NCBI GenBank assembly: GCA_964654995.1
Contig: CAZZKF010000105.1
Span: 1 to 5,504 of the forward strand
Reading direction: 5' to 3'
Origin: CAZZKF01 sp964654995
GTDB lineage: Bacteria > Pseudomonadota > Alphaproteobacteria > CAZZKF01
DNA length: 5,504 nt
The position numbers were made by a program, and so were the translations under genes. The notes beneath the pieces are model-generated. The model was given only the letters and a program-made list of their open reading frames with translations, made no database searches and had not been told where the DNA came from. Of the stretch, positions 1 to 5,504 are shown one piece after another; within the stretch, counting starts at the first letter, position 1, and every line of letters begins with the position of its first letter.

Positions 1-249
1 CTTGGTATCGAGTTCCTCGGGCTGGTGACCGATGACGGCACGCCCCAGATCGCCGGCGTGTTTCTCGATCTGGTCGGGGCCGAGCCGGCCGGCTTTGCCA
101 TCGACAACCTGCGCTTCGGGCGGGCTGGCGAAGTGAGGGTTCCCGGCGGCGGCGGTGGCGAGCCGATCCCCGAGCCGGCCTCGCTGGCCATCTTCGGCCT
201 CGGACTGCTTGGTCTCGGCGCGGTGCGCCGGCGGCGCAGGAATCGCTGA
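1..249 (+). CDS. PEP-CTERM sorting-signal protein, 3' end only
   Basis: The reading frame is open from the first base, so the gene starts upstream of the window; 82 residues and a TGA stop are visible. The C-terminus has the three-part PEP-CTERM signal: the motif P-E-P at residues 57-59 of the fragment, a hydrophobic Gly/Leu-rich segment at about 60-75, and a basic tail of five Arg plus Asn-Arg. A Gly-rich linker (about 49-53) separates this signal from a preceding domain end containing 'GFAIDNLRFG', the kind of final beta strand often seen before PEP-CTERM tails. In this family the tail directs export and processing by an exosortase, usually in bacteria making exopolysaccharide. No exosortase gene is in the window. 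The function of the main domain cannot be told. The GTG at 25 is internal and not the start. The gene is convergent with purA and is followed by a strong terminator. Confidence 0.88.
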   Translation, partial: LGIEFLGLVTDDGTPQIAGVFLDLVGAEPAGFAIDNLRFGRAGEVRVPGGGGGEPIPEPASLAIFGLGLLGLGAVRRRRRNR

Positions 250-283
250 GCCGCGTTTCCTTCCACTGAATGCCGAAAATGGA

Positions 284-311
284 GCGGGCCCCCGGCGGGG
301 CCCGCTTTTTT
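284..311 (+). terminator. Rho-independent terminator after the PEP-CTERM gene
   Basis: A perfect 9-bp GC-rich stem (284-292 paired with 297-305) with a 4-base loop is followed at once by six T residues (306-311). It begins 35 bases after the PEP-CTERM stop codon, so it should end that transcript. On the minus strand the same stem lies 25 bases past the purA stop, but the bases following it there read TCCATTTTC, a poor U-tract. It may still help to end the purA transcript, with less certainty. Confidence 0.9.
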
Positions 312-330
312 GTCTGCACCAGGACGCAAC

Positions 331-1620
331 CTACCCAGCAAACGGATCGCGGACCAGAATGGTGTCTTCGCGTTCGGGACTGGTGGACAAGAGCGCCACC
401 GGCGCCTCGATCAGTTCCTCGATGCGGCGGATGTACTTGATGGCGGTGGCCGGCAGCTCGGCCCAGCTTCGTGCGCCGCGGGTACTTTCGCTCCAGCCGT
501 CGAGCGTCTCATAGACCGGCTCGACGCGCGCCTGGGCGGCGGCGCTGGCGGGCAGATGGTCGAGCACCGCGCCATCGAGGCGATAGGAGGTGCAGACCTT
601 GAGCGACGCCATGCCGTCGAGCACGTCGAGCTTGGTCAGCGCGATGCCATCGATGCCGCCGACCTTGACCGCCTGGCGTACCAGCACCGCATCGAACCAG
701 CCACAGCGCCGCGCACGCCCGGTCACGGTGCCGAATTCGCGGCCACGCTCGCCCAGGGACCGGCCGATCTCGTCGTCGAGCTCGGTGGGAAACGGCCCGC
801 GTCCGACCCGGGTGGTATAGGCCTTGGTGATCCCCAGCACATAGCCGACGCCGCGTGGGCCAATGCCGGCACCGGCCGCCGCCTGGCCGGCCAGGGTGTG
901 CGACGAAGTCACAAACGGATAGGTGCCGTGATCGACATCCAGCATCGCCCCTTGCGCGCCTTCGAACAGGATGCGCCGGCCTCGCCGCCGCGCCTCATCC
1001 AGGCGCTGCCAGACGGTATCGGCAAAGGGCAGCACCTTGGGTGCGAGTTGCATCAGATCGTCAAGCAGCGCCGCCTTGTCGACCGGCGGCCAGCCGAACC
1101 CCTTGCGCAAGGGATTGTGATGGGCAAGCAGGGCGTCCAGTCGGGCATCCGCCGCCTCGCGAGCGGCGAGATCGCACAGGCGCAAGGCGCGGCGCCCGAC
1201 CTTGTCCTCATAGGCCGGGCCGATACCGCGGCGCGTGGTACCGATGCTCACGCCGGGTGCGGCATCCTCGCGCATGGCGTCCAATTCGCGGTGCAGCGGC
1301 AGGATCAGCGCCGCGTTCTCGGCAATGTGCAGCACCTCGGGCGTCACCGCGACGTGCTGCGCGGCGAGGCGCTCGATCTCTTCCGTAAGCGCCCAGGGAT
1401 CGATGACAACACCGTTGCCGATGATCGACAGGCGCCCGCGCACGACGCCGGATGGCAGCAGGCTCAGCTTGTAGGTCACGCCGTCGATGACCAGGGTGTG
1501 GCCGGCATTGTGCCCGCCCTGGAAACGCACCACCACGTCGGCCCGCTCCGAGAGCCAGTCAACAATCTTGCCCTTGCCTTCGTCGCCCCACTGGGCGCCC
1601 ACGACCGCCACGTTGCTCAC
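331..1620 (-). CDS. purA: Adenylosuccinate synthetase
   Basis: This cytosolic enzyme joins IMP and aspartate using GTP to make adenylosuccinate, the first committed step from IMP to AMP. The 429-residue length is normal for the family. Visible motifs in order: the P-loop QWGDEGKGK at residues 10-18 with catalytic Asp13; GGHNAGHT at 35-42 with catalytic His41; GTTRRGIGPAYEDK at 127-140 (IMP site); GAQG with LDVDHGTYPFVTSS at 221-240; TTRVGRGPFPTE at 269-280; GTVTGRARRCGW at 297-308; and the guanine-recognising TKLDVLDG at 329-336. The start is GTG, supported by the family N-terminus and by an upstream GGGAG/AGGA site. It overlaps the hisZ stop by 4 bases, so translation is probably coupled. 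One oddity is His241 after TSS, where the family usually has Asn. The stop is TAG. I infer it is the last gene of the serC-serA-hisZ-purA run. Confidence 0.98.
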   Translation of the reverse strand: MSNVAVVGAQWGDEGKGKIVDWLSERADVVVRFQGGHNAGHTLVIDGVTYKLSLLPSGVVRGRLSIIGNGVVIDPWALTEEIERLAAQHVAVTPEVLHIAENAALILPLHRELDAMREDAAPGVSIGTTRRGIGPAYEDKVGRRALRLCDLAAREAADARLDALLAHHNPLRKGFGWPPVDKAALLDDLMQLAPKVLPFADTVWQRLDEARRRGRRILFEGAQGAMLDVDHGTYPFVTSSHTLAGQAAAGAGIGPRGVGYVLGITKAYTTRVGRGPFPTELDDEIGRSLGERGREFGTVTGRARRCGWFDAVLVRQAVKVGGIDGIALTKLDVLDGMASLKVCTSYRLDGAVLDHLPASAAAQARVEPVYETLDGWSESTRGARSWAELPATAIKYIRRIEELIEAPVALLSTSPEREDTILVRDPFAG

Positions 1621-2792
1621 GGTTTCCTGCTCCCTTCGACCACCTGCGGCGTGCCGTCAACCAGCACATGGCTGCACCCGAGGCGCCGTGCCGCGCCGGC
1701 GACATCGCCATCCGGCTCCGGCTCCAGCCCCCGGATGGTCCGCCAGCCCTCGGCCCGCAGGTCGCGCGCCAGGCGGATGTCGGTTCCGAACGGCAGATAG
1801 ATCCGCCGCGCCGGCGCAGGCGCCGGGACCGCGCGCTCGAGGCCGTCGACATAGACGGTGAAGCCGACCGCGGTTTCGCCCTCACCGGCGCCGCGATCGA
1901 TGGTATAGCGCCCGCCGCGCCCCAATTCGCCGCGCTGGCCCCTGGCGAACAGGGCAAAGCCGATGCCGCTGTAATATTCGAACCCGCGGCTTTCGACCGC
2001 ATCGATGGTCAGCGTGATGTCAGGCGCGGCAGCGCGGACCTCGGCCACGAACCCTGCCAGCTCATCGCACAGGGCGCGGGCCGGCACGTCAAGATCGAGG
2101 GCCGAGAGCCGTTCAAGCGCCACATCGGCGGGGCCGCAGGCGGCGATCAGTCTGGCAAGCAGCTTGCCGGTCTCGCCGTCGATGGCTTCGAGCGCGGCCG
2201 CATCCTTGGCATCAAGCGCCTTGCGCAACCGCGTAACCGTGGCCGCATCGAGCCCACCGCCGGTCAGCACCGCCGGCACCAGCGGCGGCAAGGTGATATC
2301 GGCCACCAGCCCGGTAATGCCGAGGCCGGCCAGCGCCTCGATGGCGAGCAGCAGAACCTCGGCATCGGCGGCGCGCGCCGGACTGCCGATCAGCTCGAAT
2401 CCGGCCTGAATGAACTCGCGCTCAGGCCGGATCTGGCTGCCGCGCACCCGCAGTACGGGCCCGGCGTAGCTCAGCCGCAAGGGCCGCGGCGCGCCGGCCA
2501 GGCGGGTGGCGGCGATGCGCGCCACCTGCAGCGTGATGTCGGCACGCACCGCCATCATCCGGTGCGAGACCGGGTCCATCAGCCGGAACATGTGGCGGGC
2601 CTGGGCCTGGCCGGAACCGGCCAGCAGGCTGTCCTCGAACTCGACCAGGGGGGGCGCCACCTGCTCGTAGCCGGCCCCGGCAAAGGTCGCCAGAAGGCGG
2701 CTGACCAGCGCCGCCTGCTGCTCGGCCGCCGGCGGCAGACCGTCGCGCAGGCCTTCCGGCAGAAGGGCTTTGTCCACGTCCTTCAACATCAT
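1617..2792 (-). CDS. hisZ: ATP phosphoribosyltransferase regulatory subunit
   Basis: HisZ is a histidyl-tRNA synthetase paralogue that does not charge tRNA. It binds the short form of HisG, and the complex performs the first step of histidine synthesis (ATP plus PRPP to phosphoribosyl-ATP). Visible: the N-terminal 'LLPEGLRDGLPP' at 10-21; a class II synthetase motif 2-like stretch at about 67-97 (HMFR, then VRADIT); REFIQAGFELIG at 125-136; the histidine-loop-like RGFEYYSG at 269-276; GRGGRY at 291-296; and a motif 3-like VGFTVYVDGLER at 309-320. After that only about 70 residues remain, too short for the full anticodon-binding domain of HisRS. This and the total of 391 residues favour HisZ over HisRS. 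Two adjacent ATGs (2792 and 2789) are both possible starts; an in-frame TAG at 2802-2804 rules out a longer protein. The Shine-Dalgarno site is weak. The stop overlaps purA. No hisG is in the window; a short-form hisG is expected elsewhere. Confidence 0.93.
   Translation of the reverse strand: MMLKDVDKALLPEGLRDGLPPAAEQQAALVSRLLATFAGAGYEQVAPPLVEFEDSLLAGSGQAQARHMFRLMDPVSHRMMAVRADITLQVARIAATRLAGAPRPLRLSYAGPVLRVRGSQIRPEREFIQAGFELIGSPARAADAEVLLLAIEALAGLGITGLVADITLPPLVPAVLTGGGLDAATVTRLRKALDAKDAAALEAIDGETGKLLARLIAACGPADVALERLSALDLDVPARALCDELAGFVAEVRAAAPDITLTIDAVESRGFEYYSGIGFALFARGQRGELGRGGRYTIDRGAGEGETAVGFTVYVDGLERAVPAPAPARRIYLPFGTDIRLARDLRAEGWRTIRGLEPEPDGDVAGAARRLGCSHVLVDGTPQVVEGSRKP
1625..1634 (-). 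promoter_or_regulatory. purA ribosome binding site inside the hisZ end
   Basis: On the minus strand GGGAG is followed by AGGA, ending 4 bases before the purA GTG at 1620. GGGAG itself is 9 bases from the GTG, a standard Shine-Dalgarno distance. The site lies within the last codons of hisZ and supports the non-ATG start, because the GTG shares its bases with the hisZ TGA stop (GTGA). Confidence 0.65.
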
Positions 2793-2813
2793 GCTCGAAC
2801 TCTACCGCATTGC

Positions 2814-2846
2814 CCCGATCGGGCGCCAGCCGAAGCGGTGCGCCCC
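2814..2846 (-). promoter_or_regulatory. Possible structured hisZ leader: hairpin plus palindrome
   Basis: The 54-base gap between serA and hisZ can fold on the minus strand. GGGCG (2845-2841) pairs with CGCCC (2825-2821), with CC/GG and GC/GC pairs inside and a UUCG tetraloop closed by C-G, leaving small bulges. The distal arm overlaps a perfect 10-bp palindrome centred on GATC at 2814-2823, so two folds compete for the same bases. No T-tract follows, so it is not a usual terminator. A processing site, partial attenuator or transcript-stability element are all possible, as is chance in GC-rich DNA. No leader peptide rich in His codons is present. Confidence 0.3.
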
Positions 2847-4427
2847 CTAGAAGGTCAGGTTCTTGACCCGTTTGACATCGGGAAGGGCACAGATCCGGGC
2901 CAGCACATCGTCGGCGATCGGCCCATCGATCTCGATCAGCGCAATCGCCACGCCGCCCTTTTCGGCGCGCCCGAGATGGAAGGTGGCGATATTCACTCCG
3001 GCCTCGCCCAGGGTTGTTCCCAGACGTCCGATGAACCCCGGTGTGTCGAGGTTCTGGATAAAGAGCATGTGGTGGCCGAGCTCGGCCTCGACGGCAATGC
3101 CGTCGACATAGACAATGCGCGGCTTGTTGTCGGCAAACAGGGTGCCGGCGAAGATGTGGCGTCCGCGCTCGGTCACCACGGTGAGGCACATCCGGGTATG
3201 ATAGTCGCCGGCCCGTTCGTGCTTGCTCTCGGTGACCTCGATATTGCGTTCCCTGGCGACCATGGCGGCATTGACCATGTTGACCGAATAATCGAGAACC
3301 GGGGCCAGCAGGCTTTGCAGCACGATGGCCGTGAGCGGCCGGCAATTGAGCTCGATGGCCCGGCCTTCAAACTCGATCACCACTTCGCGGATGCCGGATT
3401 CGATGATCTGGCCGGCGAGGCTGCCCAGATGCTCCGCCAGCTTCATGTAGGGGCGCAGGCGCGGCGCTTCCTCGGCCGTCACCGACGGCATGTTCAGCGC
3501 ATTGGTCACCGCCCCGTCGAGCAGATAATCGGCCATCTGCTCGGCCGCCTGAACCGCGACGTTTTCCTGGGCTTCCGCGGTGGCGGCGCCGAGATGCGGG
3601 GTCGCCACCAGATTGGGGGTGCCGAACAGCGGATTGTCGCGGGCCGGCTCTTCGGCAAAAACGTCCAGTGCAGCGCCGGCGACCTTGCCCGAATCCAGCG
3701 CCTCTTTCAGCGCCTGTTCGTCGATCAATCCGCCGCGCGCACAATTGATGATGCGCACGCCGTCCTTCATCCTGGCGATCGCCGCGGCGTCGATCATGCC
3801 GCGCGTTGAATCGGTGAGCGGCGTGTGCAGGCTGATGAAATCGGCGCGCGCCAAAAGCTCATCGAGCTCGACCTTTTCGACGCCCAGATCGACGGCGCGT
3901 TCCTGGGCCAGATAGGGATCAACGGCGATCACCTTCATTTTCAGGCACAGGGCACGCTCGGCGACGATCGAGCCGATGTTGCCGCAGCCGATGAGGCCTA
4001 AGGTCTTGCCGGTCAGCTCGACCCCCATGAACGCCGACTTCTCCCATTTGCCGGCCTGGGTCGAGCGGTCGGCGGCAGGGATCTGCCGGGCCAGTGCGAA
4101 CATCATGGCAATCGCGTGCTCGGCGGTGGTGATCGAGTTGCCGAACGGCGTGTTCATGACCACGACGCCGCGCGCGGTGGCGGCCGGAATATCGATGTTG
4201 TCGACGCCGATGCCGGCGCGGGCCACGACCTTGAGGTTTTCGGCTGCGTCCAGCACGGCCGCCGTCACCTTGGTCGCCGAGCGTATTGCCAGCCCGTGAT
4301 AGCTGCCGATGCGCTCGATCAGCTCGGCTTCCGACAAGCCGGTGATCTGGTCCACTTCGATGCCGCGGGCCCGCAGGATTTCCGCCGCCCGGGGGCTCAG
4401 TTTGTCGGCAATCAGAACTTTATACAT
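2847..4427 (-). CDS. serA: D-3-phosphoglycerate dehydrogenase, long ACT-domain form
   Basis: SerA oxidises 3-phosphoglycerate with NAD to 3-phosphohydroxypyruvate, the entry step of serine synthesis in the cytosol. At 526 residues it is the long form: split substrate-binding domain (about 1-98 and 284-315), Rossmann NAD domain (about 99-283), an intervening domain (about 320-450) and a C-terminal ACT domain (about 453-526). Visible residues: substrate-contacting Arg49; ARAGIGVDNID at 69-79; NAD motif GCGNIG at 147-152 with ribose-binding Asp170; and the catalytic set Arg231 (ARGG), Glu260 (EEP) and His278 (PHLG). In the ACT domain Asp461 and Asn479 align with serine-binding residues known from the Mycobacterium tuberculosis enzyme (Asp463, Asn481), while Asn459 replaces its Tyr461. 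Feedback by serine is therefore plausible but unproven. The start is ATG with AGGGA 10 bases upstream; the stop is TAG. It lies 94 bases after serC and 54 before hisZ. Confidence 0.98.
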   Translation of the reverse strand: MYKVLIADKLSPRAAEILRARGIEVDQITGLSEAELIERIGSYHGLAIRSATKVTAAVLDAAENLKVVARAGIGVDNIDIPAATARGVVVMNTPFGNSITTAEHAIAMMFALARQIPAADRSTQAGKWEKSAFMGVELTGKTLGLIGCGNIGSIVAERALCLKMKVIAVDPYLAQERAVDLGVEKVELDELLARADFISLHTPLTDSTRGMIDAAAIARMKDGVRIINCARGGLIDEQALKEALDSGKVAGAALDVFAEEPARDNPLFGTPNLVATPHLGAATAEAQENVAVQAAEQMADYLLDGAVTNALNMPSVTAEEAPRLRPYMKLAEHLGSLAGQIIESGIREVVIEFEGRAIELNCRPLTAIVLQSLLAPVLDYSVNMVNAAMVARERNIEVTESKHERAGDYHTRMCLTVVTERGRHIFAGTLFADNKPRIVYVDGIAVEAELGHHMLFIQNLDTPGFIGRLGTTLGEAGVNIATFHLGRAEKGGVAIALIEIDGPIADDVLARICALPDVKRVKNLTF

Positions 4428-4437
4428 TGGTCAAATA

Positions 4438-4442
4438 TCCCT
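4438..4442 (-). promoter_or_regulatory. serA ribosome binding site
   Basis: AGGGA on the minus strand sits 10 bases before the serA ATG at 4427, in an A/T-rich stretch (ATATTTGA follows) that contrasts with the GC-rich surroundings and should leave the start region unpaired. The spacing is slightly long but workable. Confidence 0.55.
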
Positions 4443-4464
4443 TTACCCGGCACTCCGCCCGATC

Positions 4465-4484
4465 CTGCCGACCCCCGGTCGCAG
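4465..4484 (-). promoter_or_regulatory. Possible hairpin in the serA leader
   Basis: In the 94-base serC-serA gap, CTGC-GACC pairs with GGTC-GCAG around a GGG loop on the minus strand, giving 8 base pairs with one bulged G. It ends 37 bases before the serA ATG. No T-tract follows, so it does not look like a terminator of serC. Upstream on the minus strand, TTGTTC near the serC stop is -35-like, but no good -10 box is found at the right distance, so a separate serA promoter is not supported. The hairpin may be chance. Confidence 0.25.
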
Positions 4485-4521
4485 CTTACAGGAAGGCCGC
4501 ATCAGATCTGAACAAAAACCG

Positions 4522-5504
4522 CTAGTCTTCGCGCACCTCAGCATAGGCCCAGTCGAGCCACGGCAGCAGAGTCGCAATGTCGTCCGCTTCCACCGTCGCC
4601 CCGCCCCAGATGCGCAGGCCCGGCGGCGCCGCCCGATAGGCGCCGATGTCGTAGGCCACACCGCGCTCCTCGAGACGTGCGACGATGCCCTTGGCGACAG
4701 TCTTCTGTGCGTCTTCGTCAAGCCCGGCGAACCACGGATCGACGATCGACAGGCAAATCGAGGTACACGACCGGGTCTCCGGCACCCGCGCCAGGAAATC
4801 CACCCAGGGGGTATCCGCCACCCAATCGGCGACGGCGGCCAGATTGGCTTGCGCCCGGGCAATCAGGGCAGGCAATCCACCGATACTTTCGCCCCAGGCC
4901 AGGGCATCGAGGTAATCCTCGACGCACAGCATCGAGGGCGTGTTGATGGTGGCGCCTTCGAAGATGCCTTCGATCAGCCTGCCGCCCTTGGTCAGCCGGA
5001 ACAGCTTGGGGAGCGGCCAGGGCGGGGTGTAGCTCTCCAGGCGCTCGACCGCGCGCGGGCTCAGGATCAGCATGCCATGAGCGGCCTCGCCGCCCATCAC
5101 CTTCTGCCAGGAAAAGGTCGTGACATCGAGCTTGGCCCACGGCAGATCCATGGCAAAGGCGGCCGAGGTCGCATCGCAGATGGTCAGGCCGGCACGGTCA
5201 TCGGCGATCCAGTCGCCATCGGGAACGCGCACGCCCGAGGTGGTGCCGTTCCAGGTGAACACCACGTCGCGGGCGGGATCGACCTCCGTCAGGTCGGGCA
5301 GCGCCCCGTAGGGAGCATCCAGCACCCGCACGTCATCGAGCTTCAACTGCTTGGCGACATCGGTGACCCAGCCGGCGCCGAAGCTTTCCCAGGCCAGCAT
5401 GTCAACCCCGCGTGCGCCCAGCAGCGACCACAGGGCCATTTCCACCGCGCCGGTGTCGGAGCCGGGAACGATGCCGATGCGATAATCATCGGGCACCCCG
5501 AGCA
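4522..5504 (-). CDS. serC: Phosphoserine aminotransferase, variant type, N-terminus cut off
   Basis: SerC is a PLP enzyme that moves the amino group of glutamate to 3-phosphohydroxypyruvate, the product of SerA, giving phosphoserine. The frame stays open to the window edge; GTG at 5496 is an internal Val, not the start. About 327 residues are visible against roughly 380-390 expected, so about 55-60 are missing. Numbered from that Val: PGSDTGAVEMAL at 11-22, TWNGTTSGVR at 81-90, the PLP-nitrogen Asp108 in ICDATSAAFAMD, and the PLP Schiff-base Lys132 in SWQKVMGGEAAHG. These match the variant SerC family first noted in Methanosarcina and Alphaproteobacteria rather than the E. coli type. The downstream serA makes its substrate, which confirms the assignment. 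The stop is TAG. Another class V aminotransferase role is possible but unlikely here. Confidence 0.94.
   Translation of the reverse strand, partial: LGVPDDYRIGIVPGSDTGAVEMALWSLLGARGVDMLAWESFGAGWVTDVAKQLKLDDVRVLDAPYGALPDLTEVDPARDVVFTWNGTTSGVRVPDGDWIADDRAGLTICDATSAAFAMDLPWAKLDVTTFSWQKVMGGEAAHGMLILSPRAVERLESYTPPWPLPKLFRLTKGGRLIEGIFEGATINTPSMLCVEDYLDALAWGESIGGLPALIARAQANLAAVADWVADTPWVDFLARVPETRSCTSICLSIVDPWFAGLDEDAQKTVAKGIVARLEERGVAYDIGAYRAAPPGLRIWGGATVEADDIATLLPWLDWAYAEVRED

Noticed and set aside
25..249. GTG at 25 as the start of a 74-residue protein
   Set aside because: The same frame is open to base 1 and the product is a typical PEP-CTERM tail, so this is the end of a longer gene.
284..311. 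Fully bidirectional terminator serving purA equally
   Set aside because: The stem works on both strands, but on the minus strand it is followed by TCCATTTTC instead of a continuous T run, so efficient termination of purA there is not shown.
310..1800. 496-codon open frame on the plus strand antisense to purA
   Set aside because: It starts inside the terminator T-tract region and mirrors purA codons. It has no family motif or ribosome site, so it is a GC-bias shadow.
1617..2792. hisZ as a true histidyl-tRNA synthetase (hisS)
   Set aside because: The synthetase core is recognisable, but the C-terminal part is too short for a complete anticodon-binding domain, and the N-terminal and tail sequences fit HisZ.
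2422..3345. 307-codon minus-strand frame overlapping serA and hisZ
   Set aside because: It is out of frame with both genes and its Arg/Gly/Ala/Pro-rich translation shows no domain. A frameshift in serA or hisZ is also excluded, since both are full length with intact motifs.
1668..3809. 713-codon open frame on the plus strand antisense to hisZ and serA
   Set aside because: Very long, but it runs across two clearly real genes and the gap between them. Its translation has no recognisable motif and is rich in Arg, Gly, His, Gln and Asp as expected from reading GC-rich codons backwards.
5494..5496. GTG at 5494-5496 as the serC start
   Set aside because: The frame continues to the window edge, and a start here would remove about 55-60 residues that the family normally has.

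Overview
The window is high-GC bacterial DNA that looks like an alphaproteobacterial chromosome. The evidence is the minus-strand gene order serC-serA-hisZ-purA, a SerC of the variant 'Methanosarcina-type' family known from Caulobacter and rhizobia, and a HisZ with a short C-terminal tail. A PEP-CTERM protein on the other strand suggests an organism with an exosortase sorting system, probably an environmental, exopolysaccharide-producing species. The genus cannot be named from this sequence.

Layout from left to right: (1) 1-249, plus strand: the 3' end of a PEP-CTERM protein gene. (2) 250-330: convergent intergenic gap with a strong Rho-independent terminator at 284-311. (3) 331-1620, minus: purA, adenylosuccinate synthetase, complete. 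(4) 1617-2792, minus: hisZ, regulatory subunit of ATP phosphoribosyltransferase, complete; its stop overlaps the purA start by 4 bases. (5) 2793-2846: 54-base gap with a possible hairpin and a palindrome. (6) 2847-4427, minus: serA, a long-form 3-phosphoglycerate dehydrogenase with a C-terminal ACT domain, complete. (7) 4428-4521: 94-base serA leader with a possible hairpin. (8) 4522-5504, minus: serC, phosphoserine aminotransferase, whose N-terminus lies beyond the window.

The four minus-strand genes are probably co-transcribed from right to left. SerA and SerC perform the first two steps of serine synthesis from 3-phosphoglycerate. HisZ is needed by short-form HisG for the first step of histidine synthesis, which consumes ATP and PRPP; the pathway later releases AICAR, which re-enters purine synthesis as IMP. 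PurA takes IMP towards AMP. The cluster therefore joins serine supply (one-carbon units for purines), histidine entry and adenine nucleotide recovery.

I found no mobile element, CRISPR array, RNA gene or undescribed system. The region is mostly ordinary housekeeping sequence. The points worth a second look are the hisZ-purA coupling, a His replacing a usually conserved Asn in PurA, and the two leader structures.
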